A DNA stretch of 26,093 nt from Litorivivens sp041625495 (lineage in GTDB: Bacteria; Pseudomonadota; Gammaproteobacteria; Pseudomonadales; Spongiibacteraceae), in assembly GCF_041625495.1 (NCBI RefSeq), contig NZ_JBFJTH010000040.1, positions 1 to 26,093 of the forward strand. Reading direction: 5' to 3'. A program made the position numbers and the translations under genes. The notes under the pieces were generated by a model. It was not told the DNA's origin and made no database searches. It saw only the letters and a program-made list of their open reading frames with translations. Numbering within the stretch: the stretch's first letter is position 1; each line of letters opens with the position of its first letter. Shown here one piece after another: positions 16,198 to 22,919 of the stretch.

Positions 16198-18063
16198 ATG
16201 AACAAGTACCCCTGGTGGAAAAACGCACTGATACTGGTGATCGTGGCGTTTGGGCTGTTTTATGCCGCCCCCAACCTTTACAGCCCCGATCCGGCAATTC
16301 AGATTTCAGGTGAAAGTGGTGGCGCCATCATCAGTGAAGTTGAACTGCAGAAAGTGACCAAGGCGCTGGAAGCCGAAGGTATTGAGCATTTCGGGGAATC
16401 CATCTCGGAAAAAGGTAATTCGGCGCTGGTGCGGCTTAAAGATCGCGAGCAGCAGCTTACCGCTCAGCGACTGATCCAACGTGCTCTGGGTGACGGCTTT
16501 ATCGTTGCGTTGAATCTGGCACCTACCACACCGGATTGGCTCACCGCGTGGGGCGGCCAGCCCATGAAGCTGGGCCTGGATCTTAGTGGTGGTGTGCATT
16601 TTCTGCTGGAAGTGGATACCGATAGCGCGATAGTCGGGCGTCAGGAGTTCTACAGTACGGGAATCAAACGCGCACTTCGCCAAGAGCGTATTCGCGGACT
16701 GGTGCAGTTGCAGGACAACGGTGCTATAGAAGGCCGGTTCAAGAGCGAAGAGCTGCGAGACCGCGCAGCGCGAGTAATTCGAGATGAATACGCCGAGCTT
16801 CAGGTCACCAAAACGGAAGAGGGTGAGGATTACTTTCTGCGTGCTGTTATTGGCGAGCAAACCCGTAAAGAAATTGAAAATTACGCAGTGGAGCAGAACC
16901 TGACGACCCTGCGTAATCGAGTCAATGAACTGGGGGTTTCCGAGCCTTTGGTTCAGCGCCAGGGCAAAAGCCGCATTGTGGTTGAATTGCCGGGTATCCA
17001 GGATACCGCGGAAGCCAAACGGATTCTGGGTAAAACAGCGAATCTGGAATTTCGCTTAGAAGCACGTTATGACGCGCCAGCGTCTGACCGTCAGTACTTC
17101 GAGTTCCGTTCTGACCGCTATGGCGATGCCGGTGCCTGGTTGGAAAAGGATATCGTTATCACGGGCGAACGAGTGTCCAATGCCCAGGCTGGGTTTGATC
17201 AGCAAACTGGACAGGCGCAGGTAAACATCACGCTGGACAGCGAAGGCGGCACCCTGATGCACAGGATAACGCGCCACAATATCAATCGCCGTCTGGGGGT
17301 GCTGTTTATTGAGCGCAAAACGCGCACGACCTATGTTGAGACAGCGTCCGGCGAAGAGAAAGTTATAAAAACGCCATACGATGAAAAGCGCATAATCAGT
17401 CTTGCGACCATTCGCGATGCGTTGGGTGTTCAGTTTCGTATTACCGGACTGGACAGCCCAGCAGAAGCAGCGGAGTTGGCACTGCTACTGCGCGCTGGTG
17501 CGCTGGCAGCGCCGATCGATTTTGTTGAAGAGCGTACGGTTGGGCCGTCACTGGGCGCCGAAAATATTAAACAGGGTGTGCTGTCAGTGCAGATTGGTCT
17601 GGCGCTGGTTGCTGCGTTCATGTTGTTGTATTACCGAGTGTTCGGCGTAGCCGCTGTGATAGCCCTGTCGGTCAATATCGTGTTGCTGATTGCGGTGATG
17701 TCGATTTTGTCAGCTACATTGACTTTGCCGGGTATCGCCGGGATTGTATTAACGGTGGGTATGGCGGTGGATGCCAACGTGCTTATTTTTGCCAGAATTC
17801 GCGCAGAACTGGCTAACAGGGCGTCACCGCAGCAGGCCATTTCAGCCGGCTTTGATCGTGCCTTTGTGACGATCATGGATGCCAATATCACTACCTTGCT
17901 GGTGGCGATTATTCTTTATGCTGTGGGTACGGGGCCGGTTAAAGGCTTTGCGGTGACCCTGTCTATCGGGATTATTACCTCGATGTTCACGGCTCTCATG
18001 GGCACTCGCTCCATCATCAACCTGATATACGGCGGTCGCCGTGTTAATAAACTGGCGATCTGA
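16198..18063 (+). CDS. secD: Protein translocase subunit SecD
   Basis: SecD works with SecF to pull preproteins through the SecYEG channel using the proton motive force. The 621-residue inner-membrane protein has an N-terminal membrane helix (about residues 9-25), the conserved start of the periplasmic region KLGLDLSGGVHFLLEVD, a large periplasmic domain, and five C-terminal membrane helices beginning after TVGPSLGAENIKQGV. GMAVDANVLIFARIR carries Asp525, equivalent to the essential proton-path Asp519 of E. coli. A ribosome site AGGA precedes the ATG. secF follows after 8 bases. yajC, which usually lies directly upstream, is absent; the upstream gene is purL. Confidence 0.97.
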   Translation: MNKYPWWKNALILVIVAFGLFYAAPNLYSPDPAIQISGESGGAIISEVELQKVTKALEAEGIEHFGESISEKGNSALVRLKDREQQLTAQRLIQRALGDGFIVALNLAPTTPDWLTAWGGQPMKLGLDLSGGVHFLLEVDTDSAIVGRQEFYSTGIKRALRQERIRGLVQLQDNGAIEGRFKSEELRDRAARVIRDEYAELQVTKTEEGEDYFLRAVIGEQTRKEIENYAVEQNLTTLRNRVNELGVSEPLVQRQGKSRIVVELPGIQDTAEAKRILGKTANLEFRLEARYDAPASDRQYFEFRSDRYGDAGAWLEKDIVITGERVSNAQAGFDQQTGQAQVNITLDSEGGTLMHRITRHNINRRLGVLFIERKTRTTYVETASGEEKVIKTPYDEKRIISLATIRDALGVQFRITGLDSPAEAAELALLLRAGALAAPIDFVEERTVGPSLGAENIKQGVLSVQIGLALVAAFMLLYYRVFGVAAVIALSVNIVLLIAVMSILSATLTLPGIAGIVLTVGMAVDANVLIFARIRAELANRASPQQAISAGFDRAFVTIMDANITTLLVAIILYAVGTGPVKGFAVTLSIGIITSMFTALMGTRSIINLIYGGRRVNKLAI

Positions 18064-18071
18064 GGTTAGTC

Positions 18072-18989
18072 ATGACGGATAAAGTGATCAATTTTATGGG
18101 CGCCCGCAAAATTGCGGCGGCGTTTTCTATTGCACTGATATTGATATCAATCGGATCCTTAATTGGAAAAGGTCTGAACTTTGGCCTCGACTTTACTGGG
18201 GGTACCCTTGTAGAAGTTGTTTACGACGAAGCGCAACCGCTTTCCAGCATCCGCCAAACACTCGCTGATGCCGGCTATGCTGATGCTGTCGTTGTGTTTT
18301 TCGGCTCGGACACCGACGTACTGGTGCGCTTGCCGCAGGGTATGAGCCCCGAGTTAGGAGAGACCATTCTCGGGGTGCTCACAGATGCTGCGGGGGTGGG
18401 CGTCGAGCTCCGGCGGATCGAGTTTGTTGGCCCGCAAGTGGGTGAGGAGTTACGTGAACAGGGCGGTCTGGCTATCCTGCTCGCACTGATTGTGGTGTTG
18501 ATCTATATCTCCATGCGCTTTCAGTTCAAGTTTGCTGCCGGGGCGGTTATTGCGCTGGTGCACGACGTGATTATTGTGCTGGGTGCGTTTTCCTTGTTCA
18601 GTATCGACTTCGATCTGACGGTCTTGGCGGCTCTATTGGCTGTTATCGGTTACTCGCTCAATGACACGATTGTTGTGTCGGACCGCATTCGCGAAAATTT
18701 CCGCAAGTTGCGGAAAATACCGTCAATAGACGTGCTCAACGTATCGCTAACAGAGACCCTGGGCCGAACCTTGGTAACCTCGTTAACCACCTTACTGGTG
18801 TTGTTGGCGCTGTTTTTTGTCGGCGGCGAGATGATCCGCAGCTTCGCAGAAGCCTTGATCATCGGCATCGTGGTGGGTACCTACTCTTCCATGTATGTAG
18901 CAGCAAACTTTATGTTGGCCATGGGCATTTCCCAGGAAGATCTGATTATTCCGGAGAAAGAAGGCGAGCCCATCGACGATCTGCCTTAG
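18072..18989 (+). CDS. secF: Protein translocase subunit SecF
   Basis: SecF is the smaller partner of SecD in the protein-export motor. The 305-residue protein has an N-terminal membrane helix (about 14-32), the signature GLNFGLDFTGGTLVEV, a short periplasmic domain, and five C-terminal helices starting after FVGPQVGEELREQG. The segment VIGYSLNDTIVVSDRIREN contains Asp198, matching the functionally important Asp213 of E. coli SecF. It is in the same operon as secD. Slightly shorter than E. coli SecF (323) but complete. Confidence 0.97.
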   Translation: MTDKVINFMGARKIAAAFSIALILISIGSLIGKGLNFGLDFTGGTLVEVVYDEAQPLSSIRQTLADAGYADAVVVFFGSDTDVLVRLPQGMSPELGETILGVLTDAAGVGVELRRIEFVGPQVGEELREQGGLAILLALIVVLIYISMRFQFKFAAGAVIALVHDVIIVLGAFSLFSIDFDLTVLAALLAVIGYSLNDTIVVSDRIRENFRKLRKIPSIDVLNVSLTETLGRTLVTSLTTLLVLLALFFVGGEMIRSFAEALIIGIVVGTYSSMYVAANFMLAMGISQEDLIIPEKEGEPIDDLP

Positions 18990-19037
18990 TGCAGTTCTGA
19001 AACCCCCAGGCTCTTATGCGACGTCCATCGCGTAGGA

Positions 19038-19054
19038 GTCTGTGGGCCGCAGAC
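19038..19054 (+). terminator. Weak terminator candidate after secF
   Basis: GTCTGTG pairs with CGCAGAC across a 3-base loop, with one G-U pair, followed by GAAGAAAATTTT. It lies in the 80-bp convergent gap between secF and the DUF1853 gene. The T-run is displaced by eight bases, so this is a poor match to an intrinsic terminator. Confidence 0.25.
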
Positions 19055-19069
19055 GAAGAAAATTTTCGC

Positions 19070-19969
19070 TCAATCCGAATCATTCCCCAGGACTGATGCT
19101 GGCCAGCTGTCTGGTGCAATCATTCGCCGCTCTCCATTGTCGCTCAATACCATCACCGGTCGTTCGGCCGCCAGCGCTAGGTACTTGTCGGTCAACTTGT
19201 CACTGTCATCGCGGTCGCCTAGCCAGGCGGGTTTGCTTAAATAGCGCCAAGAGGCGCGATTTTCCTGCTGTAAAAAATCTGAACGATGTTGCCAGAAGCC
19301 GCGAGGGTGCTCAGGATGAATATTGGGGTGTAGGGGAGTGCCAGAGGCGTGATGAAACAGCCAGCCCTTAATGGCCACTTCTTGCGCCAGCGAGTTGATA
19401 CCCAAGTTGCTCAGCACGGCGCGGCTGGCAGAGCGGTGTGGCAGTGCAAGCTGATGTGATGCCATACGGGCCCATTTGATATCAAGTCGGTCTCGGCTGT
19501 TGGGTCCCAGCCAGTAGCTCAGCGCATTGCCGGGGGCGAGCGGGGACAGTGTGGCCATAAAAAACTTTATCGCCAATTCCAGATGAATAGACTGGTCGCG
19601 GCGATGGCAATGGTAAAGAACGTCAAATTCACCCAGCGTGCGGCCTTCGTCGCGCACGGGTAGATTGTGGGCGAGCAGCGTCGTGTCAGGGTCTTCTTTC
19701 AGGAAGAAATGCCAATAACTTTCAAAAATCAGTCCGAGTCGTCGCGACTTGCAGTGCTCGTCTATGTAATCGAGCAGCGGGCCGGGTTCCTGATCGAGCG
19801 AACGCAGCCACTGGCGCCGGCCTTCGTGCAGTTGAAATGCAGGTGCGGTAACCTTGTGTGGCGAGTCGTCCGTCAAGCCGCTGAAGTTGGCAATCAGCGG
19901 TTCTGAAAAGCATATCCAGGCCAGTTGCCGCACCCGCGGGTGCTGAAGAGAATGAATAAAGTCTGTCAT
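19070..19969 (-). CDS. DUF1853 family protein, possible nuclease fold
   Basis: A protein of unknown function. The start at 19969 (MTDFIHSLQHPRVRQLAWIC) gives 299 residues and matches the family's usual N-terminus as I remember it; the frame is open further upstream to 20152, but that part overlaps nadK. No signal peptide or membrane segment is seen, so it is probably cytoplasmic. The middle holds Glu83 (LIFESYWHFFL), Gly113-Glu-Phe-Asp116 (LGEFDVLY) and Glu131 with Lys135 (HLELAIKFFM). An acidic strand followed by E...K is reminiscent of PD-(D/E)XK nucleases, though E-x3-K spacing is not canonical. It is divergent from nadK with 27 bp between starts and convergent to secF. Family assignment is fairly sure; activity is a guess. 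Confidence 0.8.
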   Translation of the reverse strand: MTDFIHSLQHPRVRQLAWICFSEPLIANFSGLTDDSPHKVTAPAFQLHEGRRQWLRSLDQEPGPLLDYIDEHCKSRRLGLIFESYWHFFLKEDPDTTLLAHNLPVRDEGRTLGEFDVLYHCHRRDQSIHLELAIKFFMATLSPLAPGNALSYWLGPNSRDRLDIKWARMASHQLALPHRSASRAVLSNLGINSLAQEVAIKGWLFHHASGTPLHPNIHPEHPRGFWQHRSDFLQQENRASWRYLSKPAWLGDRDDSDKLTDKYLALAAERPVMVLSDNGERRMIAPDSWPASVLGNDSD

Positions 19970-19996
19970 AGTGCGATACTGGCGGGCCGGGGTGAA
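19970..19996. promoter_or_regulatory. Very short divergent gap between DUF1853 gene and nadK
   Basis: Only 27 bp separate the chosen start codons, too little for two full promoters, so promoter elements must lie inside the opposing coding regions. A weak extended -10 for nadK (TG, C, GATACT at 19972-19980) would leave almost no 5' leader. GGGG at 19989-19992 serves as ribosome site for nadK. Confidence 0.25.
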
Positions 19997-20887
19997 ATGA
20001 CCAATTTTATGGAAACCTTTCGAAATATCGGCATTGTAGGACGTGAAGGTAACGGTGTTGCAGAGACCTTGCAACGTCTGGTGTGCTTTCTGCAGTCGCG
20101 CGATCTGACGGTTGTGTTGGGCGAACATATCGCGCGCCTGTTGCCTGAGCACGGGCTTCGTGTCAGTCCACGCAAAATGATCGGGGAAATTTGTGATCTG
20201 GTCATTGTCGTGGGCGGTGATGGTAGTTTTCTGGGGGCTGCACGCACCTTGTCCAAGCAGCCTGCGCCAGTGCTGGGTATTAACCGCGGCCGGCTGGGGT
20301 TTCTTACAGACATTTCACCGGATGATCTGGAAGCACAGATCGGCGCCGTGTTGGACGGTCATTACACGAAGGAAAAGCGCTTCCTGCTAGATGTTGAAGT
20401 GACGCGAAATGGTGAGCCAGTAGGCGCTGGAGAAGCACTCAACGATGTGGTGGTAAATTCGGGTACCTCAGCGCATATGATGGAGTTTGACCTCTACATT
20501 GAGGGTGAATTCGTCTATCGTCAGCGCTCTGATGGATTGATTATTTCGACCCCGACGGGCTCCACCGCTTATTCCATGTCGGGTGGTGGTCCGATTATGC
20601 ACCCGAAGCTCGACGCCATTGTCCTGGTGCCGATGTTTCCCCACTCCCTCAGTAGTCGGCCCATTGTGGTCGATGGCAAAAGCGAAATAAAAATCGTGAT
20701 TTTGGCGGACAACAAACTCCCGGCACCGGTGACTTGTGATGGTCAGGAGATTATCCCGACCCGGCCGGGCGACGTAGTCTACGTGCGTAAAAAGCCCCAT
20801 AAGATGACAATGATTCACCCGTCGAGTCACAGCTTTTATGCCAGTTGTCGCGATAAGCTGGGTTGGGGCGGGAAGCTGGGGCAATAG
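19997..20887 (+). CDS. nadK: NAD kinase
   Basis: NadK phosphorylates NAD+ to NADP+ with ATP. The chosen ATG at 19997 gives 296 residues; GGGGTG four bases upstream is a good ribosome site. An alternative ATG at 20009 (METFRNIGIVGR) aligns exactly with the Pseudomonas start but has no ribosome site. Seen: the GGDG motif at residues 73-76 (VVVGGDGSFLGAAR) with catalytic Asp75, GINRGRLGFLTDI, the NAD-binding RSDGLIISTPTGSTAYSMS, and the C-terminal DKLGWGGKLG. It is closer to Pseudomonas NadK than to E. coli NadK in many blocks, for example GPIMHPKLDAIVLVPMFPH. The stop codon abuts the next ATG. Confidence 0.96.
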   Translation: MTNFMETFRNIGIVGREGNGVAETLQRLVCFLQSRDLTVVLGEHIARLLPEHGLRVSPRKMIGEICDLVIVVGGDGSFLGAARTLSKQPAPVLGINRGRLGFLTDISPDDLEAQIGAVLDGHYTKEKRFLLDVEVTRNGEPVGAGEALNDVVVNSGTSAHMMEFDLYIEGEFVYRQRSDGLIISTPTGSTAYSMSGGGPIMHPKLDAIVLVPMFPHSLSSRPIVVDGKSEIKIVILADNKLPAPVTCDGQEIIPTRPGDVVYVRKKPHKMTMIHPSSHSFYASCRDKLGWGGKLGQ

Positions 20888-21727
20888 ATGAATCTAGAAG
20901 CACTTCGCGCACCTCTTTCCAAGGATCTGCGTCCGCTCTCGGTGTTCCTGATCGACAAGGGCGTAGCTCATCAGATTAGTGAGCAGCAGGGAGAGCAGGT
21001 CGTCTGGGTGATGGATAGGGAGTCTGCGGTTTTGGTTCGAGCGTTCTACGAGCGCTTTTTGGCCGGAGAATTGGAGATTGGTGTGATAGCGGGAGAGAGC
21101 CGCGCACAAGATCGTCCCGCACACCCCAAGGCCTTTCTGCCAGTAACACTGCTGTTGATTGTAGCCAGTATTATTGGTGCTGGCCTGACGTCGCTGAGCC
21201 CGGAATTATCGTCTGTATTGAGTTACTACCAGCTGACCGCGGTGGACAACGGCTACCTGTTAAGCGAGGCACCGGGGCAGTATTGGCGCTGGTTTACGCC
21301 GGTGTTCCTGCATTTTGGGTTTTTGCATATCACCTTCAACGCGCTGTGGGTGTGGGAGCTGGGTCGGCGCATTGAATTTCAGCAGGGCAGTCTGTGGCTG
21401 TTGCTGCTGACAGTAGCAGTCGGCGTCGCGTCCAATCTGGCTCAGGTCTGGTATACCCCGGGGCAGCTGTTTGGCGGCATGTCTGGCGTGATATATGGCT
21501 ATCTGGGCTATATCGTTGTTTGGCAACGTTTCGCGCCGGTCCCTGCCTACGAACTACCCAAAGGGATCGTTATTTTCATGTTGGCCTGGCTATTTATTTG
21601 TATGGTCGGCTTTACCGAGATGGTGGGATTGGGCGCAATTGCCAATGCGGCCCACCTTGGTGGGCTTGTCAGCGGCATTGTGGTGGCAGTCGTGGCCATC
21701 GTGCTGCGCACTCTCACTGCGCGTTGA
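20888..21727 (+). CDS. Rhomboid-family intramembrane serine protease, GlpG-like
   Basis: A 279-residue inner-membrane protease that cleaves membrane-spanning substrates. Residues 1 to about 75 form a soluble N-terminal domain resembling the GlpG cytoplasmic domain. About six membrane helices follow. The rhomboid signatures are complete: YWRWFTPVFLHFGFLHITFN, the GxSG motif GGMSGVIYGYLGY with nucleophile Ser199, and NAAHLGGLVSG with catalytic His256 (E. coli GlpG uses Ser201 and His254). Its ATG immediately follows the nadK stop with no gap, so the two are translationally coupled. In E. coli glpG is linked to glpE and glpR, not to nadK, so the neighbourhood differs. Confidence 0.93.
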   Translation: MNLEALRAPLSKDLRPLSVFLIDKGVAHQISEQQGEQVVWVMDRESAVLVRAFYERFLAGELEIGVIAGESRAQDRPAHPKAFLPVTLLLIVASIIGAGLTSLSPELSSVLSYYQLTAVDNGYLLSEAPGQYWRWFTPVFLHFGFLHITFNALWVWELGRRIEFQQGSLWLLLLTVAVGVASNLAQVWYTPGQLFGGMSGVIYGYLGYIVVWQRFAPVPAYELPKGIVIFMLAWLFICMVGFTEMVGLGAIANAAHLGGLVSGIVVAVVAIVLRTLTAR

Positions 21728-21733
21728 CGGCTT

Positions 21734-21742
21734 TGATATAAT
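21734..21742 (+). promoter_or_regulatory. Consensus extended -10 promoter upstream of the DUF1315 gene
   Basis: TGATATAAT is a perfect extended -10 (TG, one base, TATAAT). No -35 match lies 16-18 bp upstream, which is within the rhomboid gene. It is 43 bp before the ATG of the DUF1315 gene, inside the 58-bp gap, and should drive the DUF1315-DUF2797 pair and perhaps pepN. Confidence 0.65.
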
Positions 21743-21785
21743 TCCCCTCTTTTCGCAATTGAAAGCATACAACTGAAGACAGCCC

Positions 21786-22049
21786 ATGAATGTAGATGAA
21801 ATGCTCAAAGCCATGACGCCGGAAATCCACGCTGCCCTCAAGCGCGCGGTAGAAATTGGCAAATGGCCAGATGGTCGTCGCCTGTCGCCAGGACAGCGTG
21901 AAATTTGTATGGAGGCGGTGATTACCTATGATCTGCGCAACCTGACTGAAGAGCAGCGGGTGGGCTATATCGATCGTGGTAGCAAAGCTGATGGGGAGCT
22001 GTGTGACGACGACGCGGCGACCAGCATCTTGAAGTGGGCGGATCAGTAA
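21786..22049 (+). CDS. DUF1315 family protein (YeaC-like)
   Basis: A small 87-residue soluble acidic protein of unknown function. The first third (MNVDEMLKAMTPEIHAALKRAVEIGKWPDGRRLSPGQRE) closely resembles E. coli YeaC in its MTPE and GKWPDG blocks, which define DUF1315. There are two cysteines, no signal peptide and no membrane segment. The TAA stop shares its last A with the ATG of the next gene, so the pair is translationally coupled, which suggests the two proteins act in a common process. No function can be assigned from the sequence. Confidence 0.88.
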   Translation: MNVDEMLKAMTPEIHAALKRAVEIGKWPDGRRLSPGQREICMEAVITYDLRNLTEEQRVGYIDRGSKADGELCDDDAATSILKWADQ

Positions 22050-22876
22050 TGGGCGTAGTCGGCGAAGGCAATATCAGCAAAATGCGTACCGAGCTGGTTG
22101 AGGGCACTGCCCATTATCAATTACCTCTGGGTGATCAATTGCTGGATATGAATACGCGCATTGGTCAACGACTAAAAATAGATTTTGACGGGGTGATCAA
22201 CTGCGTTCACTGCGATCGGAAAACCAAGAAGAGTTTTAGTCAGGGCTATTGCTACCCCTGTTTCCAAAAGCTCGCGCAGTGCGACAGTTGCATTATGAGC
22301 CCGGAAAAGTGTCATTATTTTGAGGGAACCTGCCGAGAACCTGAATGGGCCGAGACCCACTGCATGACAGACCACATCGTGTACCTGTCCAATACCTCCA
22401 AGGTCAAAGTGGGCATTACCCGCGGGACGCAGGTTCCGACCCGCTGGATAGATCAGGGCGCGACTCAGGCCTTGCCGATCTTTCGGGTGAGCAACCGGCT
22501 GCAATCAGGTTTGGTGGAAACTGTCTTCAAAAATCATGTGGCGGATAAAACCAGCTGGCAAGCCATGCTGAAAAGCGAACCCGACCCGGTTGACCTGGCG
22601 GCTGAGGCGCAGCGGCTGATGGCCGAATGTGAGACCGACATACAGGAATTGCAGGCCCGTTATGGTGAATCAGCCATAACGGCGCTCAATGAGAAAGAAT
22701 GCCAGATACGCTTCCCTGTCGAAGCGTATCCCGCCAAAGTAAAAGCCTTTAATCTCGACAAGTTACCCTCGGTTGAAGGTACGTTGATGGGGATTAAGGG
22801 GCAATACCTTATCCTCGATACCGGTGTGATCAATATGCGTAAATACGGCGGTTATCGACTCAGCCTGTCCGAATAA
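22049..22876 (+). CDS. DUF2797 family protein: cysteine-rich zinc region plus GIY-YIG-like segment
   Basis: A 275-residue protein of unknown function. Start ATG at 22049 overlaps the previous stop by one base, with GGGCGGA as ribosome site. Residues 52-105 hold nine cysteines: C52-x2-C55, C68-x2-C71, C78-x2-C81, then C88, C95 and C105, consistent with two or more zinc sites. Directly after, HIVYLSN (109-115), KVGITR (120-125), R132-W133 and Glu157 (LVETVFKNH) follow the order and spacing of a GIY-YIG/T5orf172-type nuclease core. The C-terminal third (from about 205) is a separate domain with GTLMGIKGQYLILDTGVINMRKYGGY, perhaps a small beta barrel. Family placement is fairly sure; nuclease activity is inference. 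Confidence 0.85.
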   Translation: MGVVGEGNISKMRTELVEGTAHYQLPLGDQLLDMNTRIGQRLKIDFDGVINCVHCDRKTKKSFSQGYCYPCFQKLAQCDSCIMSPEKCHYFEGTCREPEWAETHCMTDHIVYLSNTSKVKVGITRGTQVPTRWIDQGATQALPIFRVSNRLQSGLVETVFKNHVADKTSWQAMLKSEPDPVDLAAEAQRLMAECETDIQELQARYGESAITALNEKECQIRFPVEAYPAKVKAFNLDKLPSVEGTLMGIKGQYLILDTGVINMRKYGGYRLSLSE

Positions 22877-22919
22877 ACTGGCAGACTACCTTTTCGTGCG
22901 TTAACAGTGGAGTTCAATC

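Noticed and set aside
19925..19996. Upstream extension of nadK by 24 codons
   Set aside because: It overlaps the DUF1853 5' coding region, is not conserved, and a good ribosome site precedes the ATG at 19997.
19970..20152. Upstream extension of the DUF1853 gene by 61 codons
   Set aside because: It overlaps nadK antisense and does not look like family sequence; the MTDF start at 19969 does.
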